From the NCBI GenBank assembly GCA_947478805.1, contig CANJXQ010000014.1, positions 1-50,386 of the forward strand: a stretch of DNA of 50,386 nt, in the 5' to 3' direction. This stretch comes from Betaproteobacteria bacterium (GTDB taxonomy: Bacteria > Pseudomonadota > Gammaproteobacteria > Burkholderiales > SG8-39). How positions within the stretch are numbered: position 1 is the stretch's first letter; each line of letters opens with the position of its first letter. A program made the translations under genes and the position numbers. Below the pieces are notes generated by a model, which saw only the letters and a list, made by a program, of their open reading frames with translations, was not told the origin of the DNA and ran no database searches. Below, piece by piece: positions 34,029 through 43,599 of this stretch.

Positions 34029-35291
34029 CTAGTTCGACGGCGCTGCCGCCGGCGTGGATACCGCCGGCGGCGGTGCCGGCTTGTGCCGCGGGTGCGGCTG
34101 CCAGCCCAGGGTTGCCATCAGCACCGCGAATCCGATCACGTAGGCCAATGCCACATGCCAGCCTCCGCGCAACCATGCGCCCACCGATTTTGCCTGCGGG
34201 TACATGTTCGACAGCGCCACGCCCGCCGACGACCCGAACCAGATCATCGAACCGCCAAAGCCAACGGCATAGGCGAGCACCCCCCAGTCGTAGCCGCCCT
34301 GCTTGAGCGCGAGCGCCGTGAGCGGGATGTTGTCGAATACCGCAGAAATGAAACCCAGGCCCAGCGCCGTCCGCCACGACGCCACCGGCAGTTCCTCCAC
34401 CGGCATCATCGACGCGATCGTCACCAGCGACAAGAGGAAAACGGAACCCTTCAGCGCCTCGGGCAGCAGATTCCATTGCGGCTTGCGCACCGGGACGCTG
34501 ACCAGGATCGCCACCCAGACCGCGGCGCCGAGGAATGGGAAGCTATCCGAGTGCTCGGCAAAGCGGGTGTTGACGACCACGTTGGCCACGATGGCGACGA
34601 TGAGGATGAACGCCACCACGCCGACGCGACCCCAATCGACATGCGTATCCGCCGGCGCGTCTTTCATGATGGGCGAATGGCGCTGCTGCTGGATCGCCGC
34701 CGGAATTCCGCACACCACCACCGCCACGCCCGCCGCCACATAGGCGTGAAGCACATCAAGCGGGTCCACTCCGTCGATCCACATCATGGTGGTGGTGGTG
34801 TCGCCCACCACGCTGCCCGAGCCGCCCGCGTTGGACGCCGCGACAATGCCGGCCAGGTAGCCGATGTGCACCTTGCCGCGAAACACCGTGTGCGCCATGG
34901 CGCCGCCGATCAGCGCCGCGGCGATATTGTCGAGAAACGACGAAAGAACGAACACCATCTGCAGCAGCACGAAGCCGCCCCTCCAGTCGTCGGGGAGGTA
35001 TTTCGGCAGCACGCGCGGCACTTCGCTGTCCTCGAAGTGCCGGCTCAGCAGCGCAAACCCGAGCAGCAGCCCGAGCAGGTTGGCGAGGATCACCCATTCG
35101 TGGCCGAGGTGGCCCATCAGGCCGGCTAGGCCGGCGCCATCGTGAAACCCGGTGAAGCCGATCTTGTACAGCGTCACCACCGCCAGGCCCGTCAGCGCCA
35201 CGCTCAGCGTATGGTGATGAAACAACGCGACACCGAGCAACGTCAACGCGAACAAGACGAAATCGACCGGCACTCCCATGACGACGGGCAT
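34029..35291 (-). CDS. NhaD-type sodium:proton antiporter (ion transporter superfamily)
   Basis: A 420-residue membrane protein with about eleven hydrophobic helices, related to the NhaD/ArsB/citrate-transporter group. The two inverted halves each carry a DNI motif: SSFLDNIAAALIGGAMA and SAVFDNIPLTALALKQGG. SNAGGSGSVVGDTTTTMMW is a typical NhaD signature. The C-terminus ends in a Pro/Ala-rich tail. Sodium/proton exchange is the likely activity; the ion is not proven by sequence. Confidence 0.85.
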   Translation of the reverse strand: MPVVMGVPVDFVLFALTLLGVALFHHHTLSVALTGLAVVTLYKIGFTGFHDGAGLAGLMGHLGHEWVILANLLGLLLGFALLSRHFEDSEVPRVLPKYLPDDWRGGFVLLQMVFVLSSFLDNIAAALIGGAMAHTVFRGKVHIGYLAGIVAASNAGGSGSVVGDTTTTMMWIDGVDPLDVLHAYVAAGVAVVVCGIPAAIQQQRHSPIMKDAPADTHVDWGRVGVVAFILIVAIVANVVVNTRFAEHSDSFPFLGAAVWVAILVSVPVRKPQWNLLPEALKGSVFLLSLVTIASMMPVEELPVASWRTALGLGFISAVFDNIPLTALALKQGGYDWGVLAYAVGFGGSMIWFGSSAGVALSNMYPQAKSVGAWLRGGWHVALAYVIGFAVLMATLGWQPHPRHKPAPPPAVSTPAAAPSN

Positions 35292-35386
35292 CTACCGCCA
35301 CCAGAAGGGTTGCGGCGTTGCCGTGCGTCGCCGCACGGTCTTCCCGCGACACCCGACAGGGGTGTCGAGAAAACAATTAGGGCCCA

Positions 35387-37954
35387 TCAGGAATTGTCCA
35401 TGTCTTCTTGCTGACCATTGGCGTAACGCTCGACCGCTGCGCACAGATCTTCGACCGTATTGGGTTTGTAGATCAGGGCACTCACACCGGCGCCAGGCGC
35501 CGTGCGCCGCAGTTCCTCGGTGATGTAACCGGAGGCAAGCAACACCGGCAGGTCGGCGCGGACAGTCTTCAATGCCTTGGCAACCTCCACACCGGTCATG
35601 CCCGGCATGTTGTAGTCGGTGACGACAAGGTCGTATCGCCCCGGGTCGGCACCCACCGCGGCCACCGCCTCCTTCGGATCGGTGTAGCCGCTGACGCGAT
35701 AGCCGCGCCGCTCCAGGAGGCGCTTCATCAGCGACACGATCGCCTCTTCATCGTCCACGTAAAGCACATGCTTGCCATCACCGCGTACGGGCGACGTTTG
35801 CGATGCGGGCGCTTTGGCACCGGTAACCGGTGCATCCGTTGCCGGGAAGAAGATGCGGAAGGTGCAACCAGCCCCCGGCGCGCTCTCCACTTCGATGCTC
35901 GCCTCGTGGGCCTTCACGATCCCGTGAACGACCGCCAGTCCCAGGCCCGTTCCCTTGCCGCGTGGCTTGGTCGTGAAGAACGGCTCGAATATGCGCGCAC
36001 GCGTTTCCTCGTCCATGCCCGGACCGTTGTCGCGAACCATGAGGCAGGCATAGCGTCCCGGGCGCAGCTCTCCTCGCTGCTCGTCCTGCGCATGCGCGCC
36101 CAGGCTGATCTCGATGTGGCCCGGCCGCTCCTCGTCCTGTAGCGCCTGGAGCGCGTTGTTGCACAAATTGAGCAGGATCTGGCTGACCTGCGTTGCGTCG
36201 GCCAGCACCGCCGGCGTGTCGACCTTGCACTCGACGCTCAAGGTCACCTTGGCTGGAAGGCTGGCGCGTAACAGGCGGGCCGTCTCCACGACCACCAGCG
36301 TCAGCGAGCTCGGCTTGCGGTCGATGTTCTGGCGCCGGCTGAAGGCAAGGATCTGCCCGACAAGATCCTTGGCCCGCCGGCTCGCCTGGTCGATCTCCTC
36401 GAGGCTCTCCAGCGCGGCGTGGCCGGGGCCCACGTCCTGGCGCGCAAGTTCCGTGTTGCCCACGATCATCGCCAGCGCGTTGTTGAAGTCGTGCGCCACG
36501 CCTCCCGCGAGCGTTCCGAGCGCCTCCATCTTCTGCGACTCGCGCAACTGCGCTTCCAGCCGCACCTGCTCGGCCTCGCTGCGCTTGCGCTCGGTGATGT
36601 CCATGAACGTGGTGACGAAGCGGTCATTGACGAAAGGCGAAGTGGAAATGTGAAACCAGTGCTGGCTGATCGGGCTGAGCATTTCAATATGCTGAACGTC
36701 GGTACGGCGCCGTCTTGCCTTCCAGAATTCGCGGATCGTCTCCGGGGACATGCCGTACAGATCCGTCGCAAGCCGCCCGATCACCGGCCGGCCGCGATAA
36801 TCCGCCGTCGCGTAGAAGGCCTCGTTCACTTCGATGATGCGGTAATCGATCATGTCCCCTTTGTCGTCATAAACAATTTCGTTCAGAGACACGCCTTCGG
36901 ACATAGTCGAAAAGATCGCCCGCAGCTTTCCCGCATCCGATCGCAGGGCCTCCTCGGCCTTCCTGCGAGCGGTGATGTCGCGCGTGACTCCGCGCACTTC
37001 CACACTGCCGTCCGTCGGGTTGCGGCAGTAGCTGCTGATCACCTCGGTCCAGACGGTCGAGCCATCCTTGCAGGGCTGTTCGATTTCACTGACATAGAAG
37101 CGGTCGGGCGGCTCCTTGCCGGAGACGAAATCCCGGGCGCGCTGCCGGATGCGCTCGACGATGCCCTGGGCCGCGTCGGGTGTGAGCACCGCCGTTACGG
37201 GCATTGCCAGCACCTCCTCGGGTGTGTAGCCGCGCAATTTCTGCACCGAAGGGCTCATGAAGCGAAAACGCATGCTCTCGACGTCCAGCACCCATACCAC
37301 GTCCTGGATGCGCTCGGCGATGAGGCGATACCGGGCGTAGCTTTGGCGGAACGATCGAATAAGGTACATCGTCATGGCAACACTGATCGAGAGCACGATC
37401 AGGTGTGCGAGCGCAGTGACGATCGGGGGAAATGGCGGCGCACCGCCGACAACCCCCAATGTCTGCGCTACAGACATTGCGACAATGGCGATGCAGCTCG
37501 CGATGAACAGTCCTGCGCCAAAGCGGGCACCCAGCACCCAACCCGAAAAGATCACCAGGACCGGGTAGGCGAACAGGATCGGCGCGCGCACGCCTTCGGT
37601 AAAGAAGCTGCCGATGGTTGCCACCAGCCAGCCGCCCACGATCAGCGTTCGCACCGAAGCGACGACCCCCGACTGGCGAAGCATCCACAGTCCGGCCGCG
37701 GCGTTGGCTGCGAGCAGCAACGGAAAGGTCATGCGCCATGCGTATCGAGCTTCCAGCAACATGCCCATCGCGCCGGCGATCATGAGCGTTCCGAGGAGGA
37801 CGACCCATATGGTCACCCGCAACATGGCGACATGCAAATTGGAGATCAGTTCCGGGAACTCTTCGACGAGCGGCCGTGCCAAATCGTCCTGCGATGTATT
37901 CGACGACGATGGCGGCACATTCGGCACCAGTGGCTCCCATTCCGACCCAGGCAT
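35387..37954 (-). CDS. hybrid sensor histidine kinase, 7TM-like N-terminus, two PAS, receiver
   Basis: An 855-residue protein. Residues 45-198 hold about six membrane segments. PAS domains follow at about 210-330 and 345-465 ([30 protein letters not shown]). The kinase H box is [15 protein letters not shown] (His488), the N box [12 protein letters not shown], then [29 protein letters not shown]-terminal receiver has Asp780 ([10 protein letters not shown]) and Lys830. No output domain or partner regulator is adjacent, so phosphotransfer may go elsewhere. The signal is unknown. The neighbours are an antiporter and a LutC-like gene. Confidence 0.93.
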   Translation of the reverse strand: MPGSEWEPLVPNVPPSSSNTSQDDLARPLVEEFPELISNLHVAMLRVTIWVVLLGTLMIAGAMGMLLEARYAWRMTFPLLLAANAAAGLWMLRQSGVVASVRTLIVGGWLVATIGSFFTEGVRAPILFAYPVLVIFSGWVLGARFGAGLFIASCIAIVAMSVAQTLGVVGGAPPFPPIVTALAHLIVLSISVAMTMYLIRSFRQSYARYRLIAERIQDVVWVLDVESMRFRFMSPSVQKLRGYTPEEVLAMPVTAVLTPDAAQGIVERIRQRARDFVSGKEPPDRFYVSEIEQPCKDGSTVWTEVISSYCRNPTDGSVEVRGVTRDITARRKAEEALRSDAGKLRAIFSTMSEGVSLNEIVYDDKGDMIDYRIIEVNEAFYATADYRGRPVIGRLATDLYGMSPETIREFWKARRRRTDVQHIEMLSPISQHWFHISTSPFVNDRFVTTFMDITERKRSEAEQVRLEAQLRESQKMEALGTLAGGVAHDFNNALAMIVGNTELARQDVGPGHAALESLEEIDQASRRAKDLVGQILAFSRRQNIDRKPSSLTLVVVETARLLRASLPAKVTLSVECKVDTPAVLADATQVSQILLNLCNNALQALQDEERPGHIEISLGAHAQDEQRGELRPGRYACLMVRDNGPGMDEETRARIFEPFFTTKPRGKGTGLGLAVVHGIVKAHEASIEVESAPGAGCTFRIFFPATDAPVTGAKAPASQTSPVRGDGKHVLYVDDEEAIVSLMKRLLERRGYRVSGYTDPKEAVAAVGADPGRYDLVVTDYNMPGMTGVEVAKALKTVRADLPVLLASGYITEELRRTAPGAGVSALIYKPNTVEDLCAAVERYANGQQEDMDNS

Positions 37955-38052
37955 TCAACTACATCGCGGACAGTATGCAGCCCACCGGGTTACCCTGTCA
38001 CCTCAGCATGCGAACACGTTGCCCTCGAACCCACTCCAATCGAGAACGCCTC

Positions 38053-38769
38053 TCATCCCGCCACGATGATATGCACGCGATACGGCCCGTGCGCGCCGAT
38101 CACGATGGTCTGCTCGATGTCGCCGGTGCGCGACGGCCCGGAAATGAAATTGACCGCGCGCGGTGGCGTGCCCAGTTCCGCGCGCATCAGCGCCCAGGCG
38201 TCCTCCATGTGCGGCACGATGCGGCCCGCCTCGACGATGGCGATGTGGGTCTCGGGCAACAGGCTCACCGAACCCGGCGTGTCGGGGCCCGAGAGCGTCA
38301 TCAGGGTGCCGGTCTCGGCGATGCCGGCGAATGCGCCGGTAATGCCGATCGCATCGGCATCGACGGCGGCGCGAGCCTCGACCGCGATGCCCACGCCCTT
38401 CCAGTCGAGCGGCGGCAATGCGGGCCAGACACAACCGGAGACCGGCAGCTGGCGCGCTGCCAGATATCGCGCCACCGCTTCCGGGGCATCGCGAAGGGTG
38501 CCGACCGATTCCACCGTGCTCTGCATGGCCTGCGCGCGGTCGCGAAAGTGCGCGATGAGGGCTTGCCGGCCCGCTGGCAGCGGCGGCAGCGGGCCGCGCG
38601 GATGCGCCTTGAGATAGGTGGCCGCCGCTTCCAGCTCGGCGGGAGATCCAGACAGGCCCTGTGATGCATCGCCGGTGGGCGCCCCGCGCCCTTGGGCCCT
38701 GCGGATGCGCGCGAAGATGTTGCGGCGTGCCTCGTCGGACTTGGACCGCTCGGATTTTTCGTGCGTCAT
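38053..38769 (-). CDS. LUD domain protein, LutC/YkgG-like
   Basis: A 238-residue LUD (DUF162) protein similar to LutC, which takes part in L-lactate oxidation with LutA and LutB. The core reads DADAIGITGAFAGIAETGTLM, here quoted as GITGAFAGIAETGTLM, then LSGPDTPGSVSLLPETHIAI and FISGPSRTGDIEQTIVIGAHGP. LutA and LutB genes are not nearby. The glycolate oxidase genes are 10 kb away; a link is speculative. Confidence 0.88.
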   Translation of the reverse strand: MTHEKSERSKSDEARRNIFARIRRAQGRGAPTGDASQGLSGSPAELEAAATYLKAHPRGPLPPLPAGRQALIAHFRDRAQAMQSTVESVGTLRDAPEAVARYLAARQLPVSGCVWPALPPLDWKGVGIAVEARAAVDADAIGITGAFAGIAETGTLMTLSGPDTPGSVSLLPETHIAIVEAGRIVPHMEDAWALMRAELGTPPRAVNFISGPSRTGDIEQTIVIGAHGPYRVHIIVAG

Positions 38770-38810
38770 GACAACATTCTAGCCGCCAGCGCGTCCGGGA
38801 GGGCGAAGTC

Positions 38811-38877
38811 GAAGGAGCGGTCCCGCCCCTGCCCTTACAGTGCAGCCCAGGGTGCGGAGCGAGCTGCGCGGTCCCTC
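38811..38877. repeat. GC-rich element with GCGGTCCC direct repeats
   Basis: GCGGTCCC occurs at 38817 and 38868, 51 bp apart, with TGCAGCCCAGGGTGC between. On the minus strand the layout resembles a diverged unit of the 46-bp array at 6825-6999. It lies just after the pntB stop. The relationship is not certain. Confidence 0.35.
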
Positions 38878-40281
38878 CTAGTCGAGCGCCTTGACGATAT
38901 CTTCTACGACCTTCTTCGCATCGCCGAACACCATCATGGTGCGTTCCATGTAGAAGAGCGGATTGTCGAGGCCGGCGTAGCCCGAGGCCATGGAGCGCTT
39001 GTTCACCAGCACCGTGCGCGCCTTGGCCACATCGAGGATGGGCATGCCGTAGATCGGGCTGCCCTTTTCGTGCGCCAGCGGGTTGACCACGTCGTTGGCA
39101 CCGAGCACCAGCACCACGTCGGTGGCGCCAAAGTCGGAGTTGATCTCGTCCATCTCCAGAACCTGGTCATAGGGCACCTCGGCCTCGGCCAGCAACACGT
39201 TCATGTGGCCGGGCATGCGCCCCGCCACCGGATGAATCGCGTATCGCACCGTCACGCCCTTCTCGGTGAGCTTGGCTGCCAGCTCCTTCACGGCGTGCTG
39301 CGCGCGCGCCACGGCAAGGCCATAGCCCGGGACGATGATCACCGATTCGGCATTGCCCATGAGGAAGGCGGCATCGTCCGCGGAACCTGAGCGATGCGTC
39401 TTCTCGCCGGCATGCGCCGTGGCCGTGCCCTCTTCGGCGCCGAAGCCGCCGAGGATCACGCTGAAGAACGAGCGGTTCATGGCCTTGCACATGATGTAGG
39501 ACAGGATGGCGCCCGACGACCCGACCAAGGAGCCCGCGATGATCAGCATGGTGTTGTTGAGCGAGAAGCCGATGCCCGCTGCCGCCCAGCCCGAATAGCT
39601 GTTCAGCATGGAGATCACCACCGGCATGTCGGCGCCGCCAATGGGGATGATGATCAGCACGCCGAGCACGAAGGCAATGGCCGTCATGACCAGGAAGGGC
39701 GTCCAGGCCTTGTCGGGCGACATGAAGAAGGCCACGCCGAATCCCAGCATGGCCAGCGCCAGCACAAGGTTGACCATGTGCTGCCCGGGGAAAGTCACGG
39801 GCGCACTGGAGAAGAGGCGAAACTGCTTGCCCAGGCCCGCGAGCTTGCCGAAGGCGATGACGCTGCCCGAGAACGTCAGCGCGCCGACGAAGGTGCCGAT
39901 GAAGAGCTCGAACCGCGCCCCCGCCGGCAACGACGCGGACATGCCGAACGCCGCGGGGTTGTCCACCACGGCCACCGCGATCAGCACGGCCGCAAGGCCC
40001 ACCAGCGAGTGCATGGCCGCAACCAGTTCGGGCATCTGCGTCATCTGCACGCGCCGCGCGGCCACCGCGCCAATGGCTCCGCCGATCAGCATGGCGGCCA
40101 GGATCAGGTCGATGCGGCCGTGCAGCACCACCGAGAGGGTGGTAAGCACCGCCAGCGTCATGCCGGCAATGCCGAATGCGTTGCCGCGGCGCGCCGTCTC
40201 CGGGTGCGACAGGCCTTTCAGCGCCAGGATGAAGCAGACCGAGGCGACCAGGTAACACAGTGCGATGACATTGGCGCTCAT
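38878..40281 (-). CDS. pntB: NAD(P) transhydrogenase subunit beta
   Basis: PntB, 467 residues. It forms the membrane channel half (about nine helices) and the NADP(H)-binding domain III of proton-translocating transhydrogenase, which makes NADPH from NADH using the proton gradient. Domain III motifs are VIIVPGYGLAVARAQHAV, HPVAGRMPGHMNVLLAEA and GANDVVNPLA. It starts 3 bp after the pntAB stop. The three-gene form (split alpha subunit) is common outside enterobacteria. Confidence 0.96.
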   Translation of the reverse strand: MSANVIALCYLVASVCFILALKGLSHPETARRGNAFGIAGMTLAVLTTLSVVLHGRIDLILAAMLIGGAIGAVAARRVQMTQMPELVAAMHSLVGLAAVLIAVAVVDNPAAFGMSASLPAGARFELFIGTFVGALTFSGSVIAFGKLAGLGKQFRLFSSAPVTFPGQHMVNLVLALAMLGFGVAFFMSPDKAWTPFLVMTAIAFVLGVLIIIPIGGADMPVVISMLNSYSGWAAAGIGFSLNNTMLIIAGSLVGSSGAILSYIMCKAMNRSFFSVILGGFGAEEGTATAHAGEKTHRSGSADDAAFLMGNAESVIIVPGYGLAVARAQHAVKELAAKLTEKGVTVRYAIHPVAGRMPGHMNVLLAEAEVPYDQVLEMDEINSDFGATDVVLVLGANDVVNPLAHEKGSPIYGMPILDVAKARTVLVNKRSMASGYAGLDNPLFYMERTMMVFGDAKKVVEDIVKALD

Positions 40282-40284
40282 GGG

Positions 40285-40584
40285 TCAGGCCTGTTTCTTT
40301 TTCTTGAACATCTCGAGCATGCGTCGCGTCACCAGGAAGCCGCCGGCAACGTTGATCGCAGCCAGCGCCACGGCGACGGCGCCCATCACCGATCCGAAGT
40401 CGATCTCGGCAGGACCCGCGGCGAGGATGGCGCCGACGATGATGACGCTGGAGATGGCGTTGGTCACGCTCATCAGCGGCGTGTGCAGCGCCGGAGTGAC
40501 ATTCCAGATCACGTGGTAGCCGACGAATACCGCCAGCACGAACACCACCAGGTTGATGATGGTGGGATCTACCGTCCCTGTCAT
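40285..40584 (-). CDS. pntAB: NAD(P) transhydrogenase subunit alpha, part 2
   Basis: A 99-residue membrane protein carrying the domain II helices of the alpha subunit, separate from the soluble NAD(H)-binding part. Hydrophobic helices are at 6-28 (NLVVFVLAVFVGYHVIW), 35-60 and 64-87, and a basic end reads FKKKKQA. TPLMSVTNAISSVIIVGA is the conserved helix sequence. The ATG at 40584 has a strong AAGGAGG ribosome site. It lies between pntAA and pntB in one operon. Confidence 0.95.
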   Translation of the reverse strand: MTGTVDPTIINLVVFVLAVFVGYHVIWNVTPALHTPLMSVTNAISSVIIVGAILAAGPAEIDFGSVMGAVAVALAAINVAGGFLVTRRMLEMFKKKKQA

Positions 40585-40713
40585 TGCCGCCCCTCCTTGC
40601 ACATGGCACCCGTCACCGGCGCACCAATTTCTGAACTTTTCAAATCGAAGATCCCAGAGCAGCCGGCATCTTCACGCGATTTCTATATCGTTATTGATAT
40701 AACGCCGGAGCCG

Positions 40714-41832
40714 TCAGCCCTTCTTCGCCAGCTCCCCGCCATGCACCATGAGGCAGGCTTCGACGATCTCGTCCTCGCGGTTGAGAGCGAACTTTCCTTC
40801 CTTGTCGATCACCAGCTTCAGGAAGTCGAGCACATTGCGCGCATACAGCGCCGATGAATCGTTGGCCACCATGGCCGGAAAATTGGTATGGCCGACCAGC
40901 GTCACGCCGTGCTTCACCGCCACGGCGTCCCGCTCGGTGAGCGGGCAGTTGCCGCCCTGTTCAGCGGCCATATCGACGATGACCGACCCGGGCTTCATGC
41001 TCTTCACCATGTCCTCGGTCACCAGCACCGGCGCAGGACGCCCGGGGATCAATGCGGTGGTGATGACGATGTCGGCCGCCTTGATGCGCTCGGCCACCAG
41101 CGCCGCCTGGCGCTTGCGGTAGTCGTCGCCCATGTCGCGGGCGTAGCCGCCGGCACCTTTGGCGAGTTCCTTTTCAGCCTCGGTGAGCGGCACGTCGATG
41201 AACTTGGCGCCCAGCGACTCGACCTGCTCCTTGGTCTCCGGGCGCACGTCGGTGGCCTCCACGACGGCGCCGAGGCGCTTGGCCGTGGCAATGGCCTGCA
41301 GGCCGGCAACGCCGACGCCCATCACGACAACACGCGCCGCCTTGATGGTGCCTGCCGCGGTCATGAGCATCGGCATCAGCTTGCCGTAGTGGCCCGCAGC
41401 GGTGATGACCGCCTTGTAGCCGCCGATGTTGGCTTGCGACGAGAGCACGTCCATCGATTGCGCGCGCGAAATGCGCGGCGCGGCCTCCAGTGCGAATGCG
41501 GTGACGCCGCGCGCGGCCAGCGCCGCAATCCCGGCCGCATCGAAGCGATTGAGCATGCCCACGAGCACCTGCCCCGACTTCAACTGGGGCAGCTCGCTTT
41601 CCTGCGGCGAGCGCACCTTCAGCACCAGTTCCGCCGCAAAGGCTTCCGCGGCAGAGGCGACGATCTTCGCCCCGACGGCAGCGTATTCGCTGTCGGGCAT
41701 GCTGGCCGCAATACCAGCGCCGGATTGAACCAGCACCGAGTGGCCTGCCGCTACCAATTTCTTGACTGTTTCGGGCGTTGCTGCAACGCGGGTCTCTCCC
41801 GACCGCGTTTCGGCCGGAATGCCGATCTGCAT
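40714..41832 (-). CDS. pntAA: NAD(P) transhydrogenase subunit alpha, part 1
   Basis: The 372-residue soluble NAD(H)-binding domain I, related to alanine dehydrogenase. Motifs are IGIPAETRSGETRVAATPETV, here seen as ETRSGETRVAATPETVKKL, the Rossmann VVMGVGVAGLQAIATAKRLGA, and GSVIVDMAAEQGGNC. The ribosome site AAGGA precedes ATG 41832. A 130-bp gap to pntAB is longer than usual but holds no gene. Confidence 0.95.
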   Translation of the reverse strand: MQIGIPAETRSGETRVAATPETVKKLVAAGHSVLVQSGAGIAASMPDSEYAAVGAKIVASAAEAFAAELVLKVRSPQESELPQLKSGQVLVGMLNRFDAAGIAALAARGVTAFALEAAPRISRAQSMDVLSSQANIGGYKAVITAAGHYGKLMPMLMTAAGTIKAARVVVMGVGVAGLQAIATAKRLGAVVEATDVRPETKEQVESLGAKFIDVPLTEAEKELAKGAGGYARDMGDDYRKRQAALVAERIKAADIVITTALIPGRPAPVLVTEDMVKSMKPGSVIVDMAAEQGGNCPLTERDAVAVKHGVTLVGHTNFPAMVANDSSALYARNVLDFLKLVIDKEGKFALNREDEIVEACLMVHGGELAKKG

Positions 41833-42043
41833 GGTGGTTCCTTGCTATGACTGACTTGGGACGGGCGCCATGATACCGCACCCCCGTCCCCGGAGCGAGA
41901 GTCCCGCTTTCGCGTACGGCCCAGGCACCTTCCATCGCATTGCGCAATGTTCGCCGCCCCGCGCCAAGGCGTGCCACAAGCAACCCCAAGGCACGTCATG
42001 CCGGTACCGGCTCATGCGCGCAACAGGCCGAAGCCGACGTTTA
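41833..42043. other. region upstream of pntAA, no gene seen
   Basis: About 210 bp between the pntAA start and repeat R2; together with R2 this makes a 300-bp stretch without a gene. No confident promoter, hairpin or reading frame was found. The pnt promoter probably lies here. Confidence 0.4.
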
Positions 42044-42121
42044 TTAGAGGCCATTCCAGGATTGCCGAAATGGCCCCTGATGTAGGGGAGCCTGAGGGGA
42101 GCATCCCCTCAATTGTGAAAT
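42044..42121 (+). repeat. 78-bp double-hairpin repeat, copy R2
   Basis: Starts TTAGAGGCCATTCC and ends near GTGAAAT. It matches birA copy R1 at most positions, with hairpins GGCCATTCC.../...GAAATGGCC and GAGGGGAGCATCCCCTC. It ends 11 bp before the stop of the small gene 42133-42477 and is inverted relative to R3. Confidence 0.85.
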
Positions 42122-42132
42122 GAGCTCTTACC

Positions 42133-42477
42133 TCAGCCGCCCTTGTGCCAGTGCATCTTGGTGATCACCTGCTTGTGGCGCCTGGGCGTCTCGATCAATT
42201 GATTGAAGATGGCGCGCACGGTGCTGGCCGACTTCGCCTCGTAGGCAAGGCGCGTTGCCTCGCTCGACCAGATGCCGGCCACCGCGACCTCGCCGGTCTC
42301 GATGGTCCAGCAGACAGTCGCACCCTTGAAACCGTCATTGCTGGACATCTCGGCGATGAACGCCGGCCACGCCTTTTCGACCGCGGCGTCCCATTCGGCG
42401 CGCGTGACCTTGGCGCGTCCGGTCACCCAGCCCAGCACATTGCCGGCCGCGAGGGTTTGCAGTTCGTCTTTGCTCAT
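42133..42477 (-). CDS. small orphan protein, possibly dimeric alpha/beta-barrel fold
   Basis: A 114-residue protein of unrecognised family. WPAFIAEMSSNDGFKGATVCW and VAVAGIWSSEATRLAYEA resemble the strand-helix pattern of ferredoxin-like dimeric barrels (for example ABM monooxygenase-type domains), but the match is loose. The C-terminus KMHWHKGG is rich in His and Lys. The ATG at 42477 has ribosome site GAGGTG. The gene lies between two inverted copies of a short repeat. Confidence 0.75.
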   Translation of the reverse strand: MSKDELQTLAAGNVLGWVTGRAKVTRAEWDAAVEKAWPAFIAEMSSNDGFKGATVCWTIETGEVAVAGIWSSEATRLAYEAKSASTVRAIFNQLIETPRRHKQVITKMHWHKGG

Positions 42478-42500
42478 GGTTTTCACCTCAGTGATAGTCG

Positions 42501-42576
42501 ATTACGAAATGAGGGGACACACCCCTCACACTCCCTACTTCAGCGGCCATTTCGGTCATTCTGAAATGGCCTCTAA
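42501..42576 (-). repeat. 76-bp double-hairpin repeat, copy R3
   Basis: Third and most diverged copy. On the minus strand it begins TTAGAGGCCATTTC and ends near the upstream region of the small gene. Both hairpins remain (GAAATGAGGGG/CCCCTC and GGCCATTTC/GAAATGGCC). It is inverted relative to R2 and lies 4 bp from the stop codon of the Bug gene. Confidence 0.82.
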
Positions 42577-42580
42577 GCAA

Positions 42581-43543
42581 TCAGGGTTGCGGTTTGAAAT
42601 TGGTGGCGCGCGCCGCCTCGGCCCACACCTTCATGTCGGCCTCGAGCATGCGCGCCAGTTCTTCCGGGCTCGAACCGATGGGCTCGGCGCCGAAATTCTT
42701 GCGCAGCAGCTCGGAGGCCGCGGGCGCCTTGATCGCGGCAGAGAACGCCGAGGAGAGCCGGCGCACGATGTCGCTGGGCGTGCCACCCGGGGCCCACAGG
42801 CCGACATACAGGCCGAGGTCGGCCTGCACGCCCACCTCATACCCGGTCGGCGTCTGAGCGAGCAGCGGCATGCGCTTGTCGGAGGCCACCATGATGGCGC
42901 GCATCCGGCCCGACTGCAGGTGCGCAAGGAACGGCGGTGCGGACGACGTGGCGAGGTCCACCTCGTCGGCAAGCAACGCCGCGACGATGGGCGGCGAGCC
43001 GCGATACGGGATGCTGATGGAGGTGATGCCGGTGTACGACTTGATCACCGCCATGACCAGCTCCTGCACCTGCGAGGCGGCGCCGAACTTGAGCTTGTCG
43101 GGATTGGCCTTCGAGTAGGCGATGAGTTCGGCCATGTTGGTGAAAGGCTGGTTGGCGCGCGCAAACAGCACATAGGGCGCCTTGACCAGCATCGACACCG
43201 CCACCATCTCGCGGCCGACATCGACGCCGTTATTGGCATTCAACAAGATGCTGGCCTGCGGCCCGCTGCCCAGCAACAGCGTATAGCCGTCGGGGGCGGC
43301 ATTCTTGACGGCCTGGGCTGCGATGGTCGAGTTCGCGCCGGTGCGATGCTCGATCAGCACCGGCTGCCCGAGCAGCTTCTCCAGTTCAGGAGACACCATG
43401 CGCACATTGCCGTCGATCACCGTGCCCGGCGGGTTGCCGGTGATCAACCGGATCGGCTTGTTCGGAAACGCCTGCGACCAAGCCGCCGGCAGCCAGGCCA
43501 AACATCCCGCAGCAACCAGTGAAAGTGCACACCATCGTCTCAT
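42581..43543 (-). CDS. Bug family tripartite tricarboxylate transporter substrate-binding protein
   Basis: Second Bug/TctC-type binding protein, 320 residues, with signal peptide (residues 1-23, AAWSQA). Motifs: FPNKPIRLITGNPPGTVIDG, LGQPVLIEHRTGANS, NAAPDGYTLLLG and SIPYRGSPPIVAALLADEVD. The ribosome site AAGGAG supports ATG 43543. It is distant in sequence from the other Bug protein at 15481. No TctA/TctB genes are near. The gene ends next to repeat R3. Confidence 0.93.
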   Translation of the reverse strand: MRRWCALSLVAAGCLAWLPAAWSQAFPNKPIRLITGNPPGTVIDGNVRMVSPELEKLLGQPVLIEHRTGANSTIAAQAVKNAAPDGYTLLLGSGPQASILLNANNGVDVGREMVAVSMLVKAPYVLFARANQPFTNMAELIAYSKANPDKLKFGAASQVQELVMAVIKSYTGITSISIPYRGSPPIVAALLADEVDLATSSAPPFLAHLQSGRMRAIMVASDKRMPLLAQTPTGYEVGVQADLGLYVGLWAPGGTPSDIVRRLSSAFSAAIKAPAASELLRKNFGAEPIGSSPEELARMLEADMKVWAEAARATNFKPQP

Positions 43544-43599
43544 GCCAGCCACTCCTTCTCTAAACACTTCGATTCGCAATCGCCAGACCCGTCCGACGC

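Noticed and set aside
36419-38617. 732-codon plus-strand frame opposite the histidine kinase
   Set aside because: No domain or start signal; the opposite strand holds a complete kinase with all motifs.
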